Shown here piece after piece: positions 32,918-41,250 of a DNA stretch of 64,000 nucleotides. The DNA is from Sphaerisporangium viridialbum (GTDB taxonomy: Bacteria; Actinomycetota; Actinomycetes; Streptosporangiales; Streptosporangiaceae). A program made the position numbers and the translations under genes. Every line of letters begins with the position of its first letter. Positions within the stretch are counted from its first letter, which is position 1. The notes beneath the pieces were generated by a model. It was not told the origin of the DNA. It did no database searches and saw nothing but the letters and a program-made list of their open reading frames with translations. The stretch lies in assembly GCF_049674955.1 (NCBI RefSeq), contig NZ_CP187232.1, forward strand, positions 3,286,001-3,350,000, written 5' to 3'.

Positions 32918-34588
32918 ATGAGTGACGACGTCCGGCGGGTCATCCGCTCTCCCCGTGGCGCGGAGCTGTCCTGCCAGGGATGGCAGCAGGAGGCCGCCTT
33001 CCGGATGCTGCACAACAACCTCGACCCCGAGGTGGCCGAGCATCCCGACAAGCTGGTCGTGTACGGCGGGACGGGCAAGGCGGCGCGTGACTGGCCGTCG
33101 TTCGACGCCATCGCGCGTACGCTCCAGGGGCTGAAGCAGGACGAGACGCTGCTCGTGCAGTCCGGGCGCCCCGTCGGCGTGATGCGGACCCACGAGTGGG
33201 CGCCCCGCGTGCTGATCGCCAACTCCAACCTCGTCCCCGACTGGGCGAACTGGGAGGAGTTCCGTCGCCTGGAGGCGGCCGGGCTCACGATGTACGGCCA
33301 GATGACCGCCGGTTCCTGGATCTACATCGGCACCCAGGGCATCCTGCAGGGCACGTACGAGACCTTCGCCGCGGTGGCCGCCAAGCGGTTCGGCGGGACC
33401 CTCGCCGGGACGATCACGCTCACCGCCGGGCTCGGCGGGATGGGCGGGGCCCAGCCGATGGCGGTGACCATGAACGACGGCGTCGCGATCTGCGTCGAGT
33501 GCGACCCTTCCCGCATCGCCCGCCGCATCGAGCACCGCTACCTCGACGTCGAGGCCCTGGACATCGACGACGCGCTCCGGCTCGCGGTCGAGGCGCGGGA
33601 CGCGCGGCGCCCGCTCTCGATCGGGCTGCTCGGCAACGCCGCCGACGTGCTGCCGCGCCTGCTGGCGATGGGCGCCCCGATCGACATCGTCACCGACCAG
33701 ACCTCGGCGCACGACCCGCTGTCGTACCTGCCGCTCGGCATGGCCTTCGACGACATGCGCGACGAGGCGGACAAGGACCCCGCGGGCTTCACCCTGCGCG
33801 CCCGTGAGGCGATGGCCACGCACGTCGAGGCCATGGTCGGCTTCATGGACAGGGGCGCCGAGGTCTTCGACTACGGCAACTCGATCCGCGGCGAGGCGAA
33901 GCTGGCCGGATACACGCGGGCCTTCGACTTCCCCGGTTTCGTCCCGGCCTACATCCGCCCGCTGTTCTGCGAGGGGAAGGGCCCGTTCCGCTGGGCCGCG
34001 CTGTCGGGCGACGCCCGGGACATCGCCGCGACCGACAGGGCGATCCTCGACCTGTTCCCCGAGAACGAGTCCCTGGCCCGGTGGATCAAGCTGGCGGGGG
34101 AGCGGGTCGCCTTCCAGGGGCTGCCCGCCCGCATCTGCTGGCTGGGGTACGGCGAGCGTGACAGGGCCGGGGTGCGGTTCAACGAGATGGTCGCCTCGGG
34201 AGAACTGCGGGCCCCGCTGGTCATCGGCCGTGACCACCTCGACTGCGGGTCGGTCGCCTCGCCGTACCGCGAGACCGAGGCGATGCTCGACGGTTCCGAC
34301 GCCATCGCCGACTGGCCGCTGCTCAACGCGATGGTCAACGTCGCCTCGGGCGCGTCCTGGGTGTCGATCCACCACGGCGGCGGGGTGGGCATCGGCCGCT
34401 CGATCCACGCGGGCCAGGTGGCGGTCGCCGACGGTACGGCCCTGGCAGCGCAGAAGCTGGAGCGTGTCCTGACCAACGACCCGGGTATGGGCGTCATCAG
34501 GCACGTCGACGCCGGCTACGACAGGGCCGCCGAGATCGCCGGAGAGCGCGGCGTCACGGTGCCGATGGCAGAGGGGGAGGCCCGGTGA
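32918..34588 (+). CDS. hutU: urocanate hydratase
   Basis: A 556-residue enzyme converting urocanate to imidazolonepropionate with tightly bound NAD+, the second step of histidine breakdown. Family motifs are intact: KLVVYGGTGKAARDWPSFD, HEWAPRVLIANSNLVPDWA, GLGGMGGAQPMA, FDYGNSIRGEAKLAG, the NAD-loop region and a final HHGGGVGIGRSIHAGQ. Length is normal. The ATG at 32918 has AAGGAG 11 nt upstream; the frame is open from 32837. It is the first enzyme of a four-gene rightward operon, 118 bp after the RpiR gene, and its stop overlaps the next start (GTGA). Confidence 0.97.
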   Translation: MSDDVRRVIRSPRGAELSCQGWQQEAAFRMLHNNLDPEVAEHPDKLVVYGGTGKAARDWPSFDAIARTLQGLKQDETLLVQSGRPVGVMRTHEWAPRVLIANSNLVPDWANWEEFRRLEAAGLTMYGQMTAGSWIYIGTQGILQGTYETFAAVAAKRFGGTLAGTITLTAGLGGMGGAQPMAVTMNDGVAICVECDPSRIARRIEHRYLDVEALDIDDALRLAVEARDARRPLSIGLLGNAADVLPRLLAMGAPIDIVTDQTSAHDPLSYLPLGMAFDDMRDEADKDPAGFTLRAREAMATHVEAMVGFMDRGAEVFDYGNSIRGEAKLAGYTRAFDFPGFVPAYIRPLFCEGKGPFRWAALSGDARDIAATDRAILDLFPENESLARWIKLAGERVAFQGLPARICWLGYGERDRAGVRFNEMVASGELRAPLVIGRDHLDCGSVASPYRETEAMLDGSDAIADWPLLNAMVNVASGASWVSIHHGGGVGIGRSIHAGQVAVADGTALAAQKLERVLTNDPGMGVIRHVDAGYDRAAEIAGERGVTVPMAEGEAR

Positions 34589-35997
34589 CGCGACGGGACC
34601 GCTTCCCGTCCGGGGACGGCCTCCCGCTGCCGTCCTCGTCCACGGCCACCGCCCACGCGCCTGGTGCCGGGGTGGACGGTGATCGCCGGGGGGAGCTTCG
34701 GGCTCGGTTCGAGGGGTTGTGGGAGGCCCTGGCCGCGATCGGCGACGGCGGGGCCGGTGGATACCGGCGGTTCGCCTGGACGCCGGTCGATCTCGTGCTG
34801 CGCGGCTGGTTCCGGGAGCAGGCGGCGCTGCGCGGCCTGACCTACGAGCTGGACCGCAACGGCAACCAGTGGGCCTGGTGGGGGGCTCCCGCCCCCGGCG
34901 CCGTGGTCACCGGGAGCCACCTGGATAGCGTGCCCGGAGGCGGCGCCTTCGACGGCCCGCTCGGCGTGGTCTCGGCGTTCCTCGCCGTCGACGAGCTGCG
35001 CGAACGGGGTGTCGTCCCCGCGCGCCCGATCGCGGTGGTCAACTTCGCCGACGAGGAGGGGGCCCGGTTCGGGGTGGCCTGTGTCGGCAGCCGCCTGCTC
35101 ACCGGCATCCTCGGCCCGGACGAGGCCCGCGCCCTGCGCGACGGCGACGGGGTGACCCTCGCCGAGGCCCTCCGATCCGCCCAGACGGCCCTCGGCACCG
35201 CAGGACACGACGATCACCGCCCGGCGCCGGGTACGCCAGAAGCCCACGGCCGGACCGCCGGAGGCGATGACCAGGGGCTTGTGCCGAGCGCGGAGGGGAT
35301 CGGGCGGGATGGGCGCGCACTGGGGCGGATCGGGGTGTTCGTGGAGCTGCACATCGAGCAGGGGCGCGGGCTCGCCGATCTGGACGCGCCGATCGGGGTG
35401 GCGAGCGCGATCTGGCCGCACGGCCGGTGGCGTTGCACCTTCCACGGCGAGGGCAACCACGCGGGAACCACCCGGCTGGCCGACCGGCACGACCCCATGC
35501 TGCCGTTCGCCTCGGCGGTGCTCGCCGCGAGACAGGCGGCGGAACAGGCAGGCGCGCTGGCGACGTTCGGCAAGGTGCGCGTCGATCCCAACGGCACCAA
35601 CGCCATCCCCTCGCGGGTAGACGCCTGGCTCGACGGCCGGGCGCCGGACGCCGCCACGGTGGACGCGATGGTGCACCGGATAACCGAGGCCGCGCGCGCG
35701 GCGGGCGCCGAGCACGGCGTGCGGGTCGAGGTCGTGACGGAGTCCTCCACGCCCGTGGTGGAGTTCGGGGACGAGCTTCGCGACCGCATCGCGGCGACGC
35801 TGGGCGGGGTCCCCGCCCTGCCCACCGGGGCCGGTCACGACGCGGGCATCCTGTCGGCATCCGTCCCGAGCGCCATGCTGTTCGTGCGCAACAGGACCGG
35901 GGTGAGCCACAGCCCGGCCGAGCACGCCGAGACCGAAGACTGCGTCGCCGGCGTCGTGGCCCTGACCGCGGTACTGGAGGATCTCGCATGCCGATGA
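34585..35997 (+). CDS. M20-family amidohydrolase (allantoate amidohydrolase type) in the hut operon
   Basis: A 470-residue zinc amidohydrolase of the allantoate amidohydrolase / N-carbamoyl-amino acid hydrolase group. Metal and substrate motifs in order: TGSHLDSVPGGGAFDGPLGV, NFADEEGARFG, VELHIEQG, GEGNHAGTT, GAGHDA and GVSHSPAE. The first 30 residues and the stretch around 205-240 are non-conserved and rich in Gly/Ala/Asp. In hut operons with HutF, formylglutamate must be hydrolysed; this gene occupies the place of hutG, so it probably acts as the N-formylglutamate amidohydrolase, although names in the family refer to allantoate. It starts with GTG inside the hutU stop. Confidence 0.85.
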   Translation: MTRRDRFPSGDGLPLPSSSTATAHAPGAGVDGDRRGELRARFEGLWEALAAIGDGGAGGYRRFAWTPVDLVLRGWFREQAALRGLTYELDRNGNQWAWWGAPAPGAVVTGSHLDSVPGGGAFDGPLGVVSAFLAVDELRERGVVPARPIAVVNFADEEGARFGVACVGSRLLTGILGPDEARALRDGDGVTLAEALRSAQTALGTAGHDDHRPAPGTPEAHGRTAGGDDQGLVPSAEGIGRDGRALGRIGVFVELHIEQGRGLADLDAPIGVASAIWPHGRWRCTFHGEGNHAGTTRLADRHDPMLPFASAVLAARQAAEQAGALATFGKVRVDPNGTNAIPSRVDAWLDGRAPDAATVDAMVHRITEAARAAGAEHGVRVEVVTESSTPVVEFGDELRDRIAATLGGVPALPTGAGHDAGILSASVPSAMLFVRNRTGVSHSPAEHAETEDCVAGVVALTAVLEDLACR

Positions 35998-36092
35998 CCC
36001 ATCTCCACCCCGCTTCGGCCCTCGCACCGGGTGCCATGGTGATGCGGACCCCGGCCGGCGGGGGCGTCAGTAGTACGGGGGGTGCGGCGTGA
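35994..36092 (+). CDS. possible 32-residue peptide linking the M20 gene and hutF
   Basis: An ATG overlapping the M20 stop (ATGA at 35994-35997) opens a frame of 32 codons that ends in TGA at 36090-36092, which in turn overlaps the hutF ATG (TGATG). The peptide (MTHLHPASALAPG...) has no domain. The double overlap could serve ribosome re-initiation; it could also be coincidence in a GC-rich spacer. Confidence 0.25.
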   Translation: MTHLHPASALAPGAMVMRTPAGGGVSSTGGAA

Positions 36093-37423
36093 TGACGGTC
36101 TTCTTCGCGGATCACGCCTGGCTGGGTGGGGAGGCGGCGGTTCGCGGGGTGGTGGTGGAGGTGGCAGGGGGGCGGGTCACGGCCGTACGGCAGGGGGTCG
36201 CCGCGCCGCCGCCAGGGGCCGTCCACCTGCGCGGGGTCACCGTGCCCGGCCTGGCCAACGCCCACTCGCACGCCTTCCACCGGGCCCTGCGCGGGCGCAC
36301 CCAGCGCGAGCGCGGAACGTTCTGGACGTGGCGCAGGCAGATGTACGACATCGCCGCCCGCCTCACCCCGGACGGTTACCACGCCCTGGCCCGGGCAGCG
36401 TACGCCGAGATGGCGCTCGCCGGGGTGACCTGCGTCGGCGAGTTCCACTACGTCCACCACGACACCGGGGGACGGCCCTACGCATCCCCCAACGCCATGG
36501 GCGAGGCGCTGCTCGCCGCCGCGGCGGAGGCGGGGATCCGCATCACGCTGCTCGACACCTGCTACCTGCGGGGCGGCTTCGGGATGCCGCTCGAAGGACC
36601 GCAACTGCGCTTCGGCGACCGCGACGCGGAGGCCTGGGCCGACAGGGCGTCCGGCCTGAGGGGCGGCGAGCACGCCCGCGTCGGCGCGGCCGTCCACTCG
36701 GTGCGCGCCGTGCCGTCCGAGGCGATCGGCGTGGTCGGCGGCTGGGCGCGCGAGCGGGGCGCGCCGCTGCACTTCCACCTGTCCGAGCAGGTCGCCGAGA
36801 ACGAGGCCTGCCTGTCCGCGTACGGCCGCACCCCGGCGGAGCTGCTGGCCGAGCACGGCGCGCTCGGCCCCCTGTCGACCGCCGTGCACGCGACCCACCT
36901 CACCCCGCACGACCGCACGCTCCTCGGGGAGTCACGGACGGGCGTCTGCATGTGCCCCACCACCGAGCGCGACCTCGCGGACGGCATCGGCCCGGCGCGG
37001 GCGCTGGCGGACGCCGGATCGCCCCTCTCGCTGGGCAGCGACAGCAACGCCGTCGTCGACCTCTTCGAGGAGGCGCGCGGCGTGGAGCTGGACGAGCGCC
37101 TCGCCACCCGCGAGCGCGGGCACTGGCTCGCCGCCGACCTGCTGCGGGCGGCGACCTCGGACGGCCACGCCTCGCTCGGCTGGCCGGAGGCGGGCCGCAT
37201 CGAGGTGGGCGCCCCCGCCGACCTGGTGACCGTCACCCTCGACTCGGTGCGGACGGCGGGCTCGCCCGCCGACGCCCTGGTCGAGTCGGTGGTGTTCGCC
37301 GCCACGGCGGCCGACGTCCGCGAGGTGGTCGTCGGTGGCCGCCGTGTCGTCGCCGACGGCCGGCACCTGCTCGTGGACGACGTCCCCGCCGCCCTCGCCG
37401 CCGCCATCGCGGAGCTGACATGA
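36092..37423 (+). CDS. hutF: formimidoylglutamate deiminase
   Basis: A 443-residue amidohydrolase-superfamily enzyme (HutF) converting N-formimidoylglutamate to N-formylglutamate and ammonia. Visible motifs: GVTVPGLANAHSHAFHRAL with the HxH metal pair, FWTWRRQMYDIA, VGEFHYVHHD, HFHLSEQ, HATHLTPHD and LGSDSNAVVDLFEEAR with the catalytic Asp. Length is normal for the family. GTG 36089 is also possible, but ATG 36092 sits in a TGATG coupling with the preceding mini-ORF. It is the third enzyme of the hut operon, followed by hutI after 34 bp. Confidence 0.95.
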   Translation: MTVFFADHAWLGGEAAVRGVVVEVAGGRVTAVRQGVAAPPPGAVHLRGVTVPGLANAHSHAFHRALRGRTQRERGTFWTWRRQMYDIAARLTPDGYHALARAAYAEMALAGVTCVGEFHYVHHDTGGRPYASPNAMGEALLAAAAEAGIRITLLDTCYLRGGFGMPLEGPQLRFGDRDAEAWADRASGLRGGEHARVGAAVHSVRAVPSEAIGVVGGWARERGAPLHFHLSEQVAENEACLSAYGRTPAELLAEHGALGPLSTAVHATHLTPHDRTLLGESRTGVCMCPTTERDLADGIGPARALADAGSPLSLGSDSNAVVDLFEEARGVELDERLATRERGHWLAADLLRAATSDGHASLGWPEAGRIEVGAPADLVTVTLDSVRTAGSPADALVESVVFAATAADVREVVVGGRRVVADGRHLLVDDVPAALAAAIAELT

Positions 37424-37457
37424 GCGTCCCCTACGAACACGCAACCTCGGAGCTGCC

Positions 37458-38630
37458 ATGAGTTCTCTTCTCATCGACAACATCGGCTCCCTGGTCACCA
37501 ACGACCCGGCGCTCGGCGAAGGGACGCTCGGGCTGGTGCCGGACGCCGCGCTCGTCGTCGAGGACGGCCGCGTGGTCTGGGCGGGCCCGCGTTCGCGGGT
37601 GCCGCAGGGTGCCGCGCGCGAGCGGTTCGACGCCGGGGGACGTGCGGTGATCCCCGGGTTCGTGGACAGCCACGCGCACCTGGTGTTCGCCGGGGACCGC
37701 ACCGCGGAGTTCGAGGCCCGGATGTCCGGCCGCCCGTACACGGCCGGCGGCATCCGCACGACGGTGGCGGCGACCCGCGCCGCGGCGGACGACGCGCTGC
37801 GGGCGAACCTGCGGCGCCTGGTCTCCGAGGCGCTCAGGTCGGGCACAACCACGATCGAGTGCAAGTCGGGGTACGGCCTCACGGTGGCGGACGAGGCGCG
37901 GAGCCTGCGCCTCGCCGCCGAGCACACCGCCGAGGTGACCTACCTCGGCGCCCACGTGGTCCCCCCCGAGTACGACGGCGACCCGGACGCGTACGTGGAG
38001 CTGGTGAGCGGGGCGATGCTCGACGCATGCGCGCCGCACGCCAAGTGGATCGACGTCTTCTGCGACCGGGGCGCCTTCGACGGCGACCAGACCAGGGCGA
38101 TCCTCACGGCGGGCAAGGAGCGGGGCCTGGTGCCCCGGGTGCACGCCGGCCAGCTCGGCCCCGGCCCCGGTGTCGCGATCGCGGTGGAGCTGGGGGCGGC
38201 GTCGGCCGACCACGTGACGCATCTGAGCGACGCCGACGTGGAGGCGCTCGCGTCCGGGGACACGGTGGCGACGCTGCTGCCCGGCGCGGAGTTCTCCACG
38301 CGCTCGCGCTACCCCGACGCGCGCCGCCTGCTCGACGCCGGGGCGACCGTCGCCCTGGCCGCCGACTGCAACCCCGGGTCGAGCTACACGACGAACATCC
38401 CGTTCTGCGTCGCCCTGGCCGTACGCGACATGAACATGACGCCGGGGGAGGCGGTGTGGGCGGCCACGATGGGCGGCGCCCGGGCGCTGCGGCGTACGGA
38501 TGTCGGACATCTCGCGCCCGGCGCGCGCGCCGACATCGTCCTGCTGGACGCCCCGTCGCACGTCCACCTGTCCTACCGCCCGGGCGTGCCCCTGGTCGCC
38601 CGCGTCTGGAAGGACGGGGCCCTCAGCTGA
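37458..38630 (+). CDS. hutI: imidazolonepropionase
   Basis: A 390-residue amidohydrolase that opens the imidazolone ring to give N-formimidoylglutamate. Motifs: IPGFVDSHAHLVFAGDR (metal HxH), PYTAGGIRTTVAATR, IECKSGYGLTVADE, HAGQLGPGPGVAIAVELGA, ADHVTHLSD and ALAADCNPGSSYTTN. These match HutI throughout. A GGAG lies 5 nt before the ATG. It is the last gene of the hut operon. Thus the operon encodes steps 2 to 5 with HutF-type deimination, the histidase lying divergently. Confidence 0.97.
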   Translation: MSSLLIDNIGSLVTNDPALGEGTLGLVPDAALVVEDGRVVWAGPRSRVPQGAARERFDAGGRAVIPGFVDSHAHLVFAGDRTAEFEARMSGRPYTAGGIRTTVAATRAAADDALRANLRRLVSEALRSGTTTIECKSGYGLTVADEARSLRLAAEHTAEVTYLGAHVVPPEYDGDPDAYVELVSGAMLDACAPHAKWIDVFCDRGAFDGDQTRAILTAGKERGLVPRVHAGQLGPGPGVAIAVELGAASADHVTHLSDADVEALASGDTVATLLPGAEFSTRSRYPDARRLLDAGATVALAADCNPGSSYTTNIPFCVALAVRDMNMTPGEAVWAATMGGARALRRTDVGHLAPGARADIVLLDAPSHVHLSYRPGVPLVARVWKDGALS

Positions 38631-38663
38631 TCACGGCAGGGGAGGAGGGTGCTTCCGAGGGGG

Positions 38664-38701
38664 TCACCAGGTGTGGTGATAGCGTGAAAACGTTGCCAAC
38701 G
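38664..38701. promoter_or_regulatory. two inverted repeats upstream of the EhpFG-like pair
   Basis: TCACCA-GGTG-TGGTGA (38664-38679) is a perfect inverted repeat, and CGTTG-C-CAACG (38691-38701) a second, LacI/TetR-like palindrome. Both lie in the 81-bp gap before the EhpF-like ATG at 38712, which has a strong GGGGAGG ribosome-binding site. They may be operators; no local regulator gene is obvious. Confidence 0.4.
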
Positions 38702-38711
38702 GGGAGGCGGC

Positions 38712-39812
38712 ATGTCACACCATGCAGATCCGGTTCTTGACTGCCCGGTGGACCAGACCCCGGACGCTCAGGAGTTGATCGAAGCGGCCATGCGATGGCA
38801 CTTCGACCCGGAGACGGGTTCGTCGTTCTGGCTGGAGCGGGCCAAGGACCTGGATTTCGATCCTCGCCGGGACGTGCGCACCTTCGCTGATCTACGGCTG
38901 TTTCCCAACGTGGTCGACGACCTGCGCGATGTACGCGTCGAGGATCTCATTCCCAAGGGGTACGGCCCGCGGCCCGGCATAGTCGGCGTCTACGAGAGCG
39001 GCGGCACGACCGGCGCCCCCAAGCGCGTGATCATACTCACCGACTGGATGGACCGCCTGATGGCCCATCACCTGCGGAACATGGACGCGCGCGGCGAGCC
39101 ACGAGACGTCAACTGGCTCTCGCTCGGGCCAAGCGGGCCACACGTGTTCGGCGAGCTCACCGCATGGCAGGCGAGGCTGCGCGGGGGCGTCAGGTTCACC
39201 GTCGACCTGGACCCGCGCTGGGTCAAGAAATGCATCCGCGACGGCCTGACCGAGGAGGCCGACCGTTACGCCGAGCACCTGATCGACCAGGCCGCCTTCG
39301 TGCTGGAGACCCAGGACGTCGGGGTGATGGCGACCACGCCGCCGTTGCTGGTACGGCTCACGCGCCGCGAAGACCTGGTCGCGCTGATCAACGAGAAGGT
39401 TCAGTTGATCTTGTGGGCCGGCGCGCACATGGACGCCGACACCCGGCGGCTGCTCCGCACCGAGGTCTTCCCAGGCGTCAGGCTGCGCGGCACGTACGCC
39501 AGCACCATGATCTTGGGCGGCACCACCGAGCGTGTGGGCCTGACCGACGACGACCCGTGGATCTTCGACCCGTTCTCGCCCTACATCTCGTTCTCGGTCG
39601 TCGATCCCGAGACCGGCGAGGACGTCGCCTACGGCGAGCGAGGCCAGGTCGTGATGAACCACGTCAGCAAGAACATGCTGCTGCCCAACAACCTCGAGCG
39701 TGATATGGCGACCAGGGTCGAGCCGCTGCCCGGGCAGCTCGGCGACTCGGTCGCCGATGTCAGCCCGGTCGCGGTGTTCGACAACGAGGTCGTCATCGAG
39801 GGGGTGTACTGA
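38712..39812 (+). CDS. EhpF-like adenylate-forming enzyme (phenazine biosynthesis type)
   Basis: A 366-residue atypical member of the ANL adenylating superfamily, resembling EhpF of griseoluteic acid biosynthesis and LuxE-type acyl-protein synthetases. The ATP-binding loop is VYESGGTTGAPKRVII (about residues 93-108), followed by LSLGPSGPHVFG, MATTPPLLVRL, LILWAGAHMD, GTYASTMILGG and the DDDPWIFDPF region. It is shorter than ordinary ANL enzymes and lacks their full C-terminal lid domain. It is predicted to activate a carboxylic acid, to be reduced by the aldehyde dehydrogenase encoded next, with which it overlaps (TGATG at 39810). No phenazine core genes lie in the window, so the substrate is unknown. 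Confidence 0.78.
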   Translation: MSHHADPVLDCPVDQTPDAQELIEAAMRWHFDPETGSSFWLERAKDLDFDPRRDVRTFADLRLFPNVVDDLRDVRVEDLIPKGYGPRPGIVGVYESGGTTGAPKRVIILTDWMDRLMAHHLRNMDARGEPRDVNWLSLGPSGPHVFGELTAWQARLRGGVRFTVDLDPRWVKKCIRDGLTEEADRYAEHLIDQAAFVLETQDVGVMATTPPLLVRLTRREDLVALINEKVQLILWAGAHMDADTRRLLRTEVFPGVRLRGTYASTMILGGTTERVGLTDDDPWIFDPFSPYISFSVVDPETGEDVAYGERGQVVMNHVSKNMLLPNNLERDMATRVEPLPGQLGDSVADVSPVAVFDNEVVIEGVY

Positions 39813-41197
39813 TGAGTGAGCTGATCCAGCTCGACGCCCTCGGACCGAACGGCGCCTACCGCGCGAGCAACCGGCAGACGGTCACCGATGTCACCGGAGC
39901 GCCCGTCGCGGAGCTGAGCCTGGTGCCGCAGTTGTTCGTGCAGCGCGGCATGGCCGCACTGCGCAAGGCGCCGGCCATGCCGGCCGACGAGCGGGCCGCG
40001 GCCCTCGAACGAGCGGGTCACGCGTTCGCCACCGCTACCATCGGCGGCCTGTCCGTCGAGGACTACCAGCACATGGTCAGCCGCGTCTCCGGGATACCGA
40101 TCTCGGTGGTGCGAGCCGCGACCACGGCCATCGCGCGGAGTGCGGCCGAGGTCTGCCGAGCGGCGCAGAACGCCCGGCCCGACGGAGCGGTCAACGACTG
40201 GCGCGATCCCCTGACCCGCCAGGGTCATGCGATCTGGACCCGGCGCGGTGACGTACTGGCGGTGCACGCCCCCGGCAACGAGCCCGAGGTGCACACACTG
40301 TGGCTGGAGGCCCTGGCCCTCGGATACAAGGTCGCCGTTCGTCCCTCCCGGCGGGAGCCGTTCACGCCGCACCGCCTGATCAGCGCGCTGCGTGAGGCCG
40401 GCTTCGGCGCCGACCAAGTGGTGCTCCTGCCCACCGACCACTCCGTCGCCGACGAAATCGTCCGCGCCGCGGACCTGGCGATGGTCTACGGCGGCGAAAG
40501 CGTGATGAAGAAGTACCGCAACGACATCACCGTGCTACCGCAGGGCCCGGGACGGTCCAAGATCCTGCTCTCCGGAGATGGAGGAGGCGATGGCGACTGG
40601 CAGTCCCATGTGAACACCATCGTCGACTCCGTCAGCGACTACGGCGGGATGGCCTGTGTCAACACCACCGCCGTGTTCGTCGAGGGCGACCCCACCCCGG
40701 TGGCGGAGGCGATAGCCGAACGGCTGTCCGAGCTTCCGAGTCTGCCGCCCGAGGATGCCAGGGCCGTACTGCCCGTCCAGCCTCTGGACAGCGCGAAGAC
40801 CATGGAAAAGTATCTTCTCGACCACGCCGGCGACGCGACGGCCCGGCTCGGCGGCGATGGCGTCGTCGACGACCTGGGCGACGGCAGCGCGGTCATGCGG
40901 CCGGCCGTATTCCAGGTGGAGCGTTCGGACGCGCCGCAGACCGGCATCGAGCTGGGCTTCCCCTGCGTCTGGGTCGCGCCGTGGTCGCAGGCCGACGGCG
41001 TCGTGCCGCTGAAGAACACACTGGTGCTGACCGCGATCACTTACGACGAGGCGCTGATCGACCGGCTGGTCAACGAGCCGACCATCAGCAACGTCTACAT
41101 CGGGGATCACCCGACCTACTGGATGCGACCGGGAATCCCGCATGACAGCTACCTCGCGGACTTCCTCATGCGCTCGAAGGCGGTCATCCGAGACTGA
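39812..41197 (+). CDS. EhpG-like aldehyde dehydrogenase-fold acyl reductase
   Basis: A 461-residue aldehyde dehydrogenase-superfamily protein of the LuxC/EhpG reductase type. The catalytic-type cysteine is Cys282 in YGGMACVNTTAVF. The NAD(P)-binding half includes VLAVHAPGNEPEVHTLWLEA, YKVAVRPSRREPFTPHRLIS and VYGGESVMKKY, where the usual ALDH Gly-x-Gly region is replaced as in LuxC-type enzymes. The last part contains NEPTISNVYIGDHPTYWM. It is predicted to take the acyl group activated by the EhpF-like partner and reduce it to an aldehyde. The pair is translationally coupled and ends at a strong bidirectional terminator (41213-41249). Confidence 0.78.
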   Translation: MSELIQLDALGPNGAYRASNRQTVTDVTGAPVAELSLVPQLFVQRGMAALRKAPAMPADERAAALERAGHAFATATIGGLSVEDYQHMVSRVSGIPISVVRAATTAIARSAAEVCRAAQNARPDGAVNDWRDPLTRQGHAIWTRRGDVLAVHAPGNEPEVHTLWLEALALGYKVAVRPSRREPFTPHRLISALREAGFGADQVVLLPTDHSVADEIVRAADLAMVYGGESVMKKYRNDITVLPQGPGRSKILLSGDGGGDGDWQSHVNTIVDSVSDYGGMACVNTTAVFVEGDPTPVAEAIAERLSELPSLPPEDARAVLPVQPLDSAKTMEKYLLDHAGDATARLGGDGVVDDLGDGSAVMRPAVFQVERSDAPQTGIELGFPCVWVAPWSQADGVVPLKNTLVLTAITYDEALIDRLVNEPTISNVYIGDHPTYWMRPGIPHDSYLADFLMRSKAVIRD

Positions 41198-41212
41198 AGC
41201 ACAACGGCGGAC

Positions 41213-41249
41213 CACCCCCAGGAGGGAGGAACACTCCCTCCTGGGGGTG
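41213..41249. terminator. bidirectional terminator between the EhpG-like gene and gdhA
   Basis: A perfect 16-bp stem, CACCCCCAGGAGGGAG against CTCCCTCCTGGGGGTG, with a 5-nt loop (GAACA), lies 15 bp after the reductase stop and 1 bp before the gdhA stop. Its symmetry suits both convergent transcripts, although there is no U-tract. Confidence 0.8.
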
Positions 41250-41250
41250 C

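Noticed and set aside
38712..41197. Full phenazine biosynthetic cluster around the EhpFG-like pair
   Set aside because: No phzB, D, E, F or G homologues are in the window; only the two modification-type genes are present.
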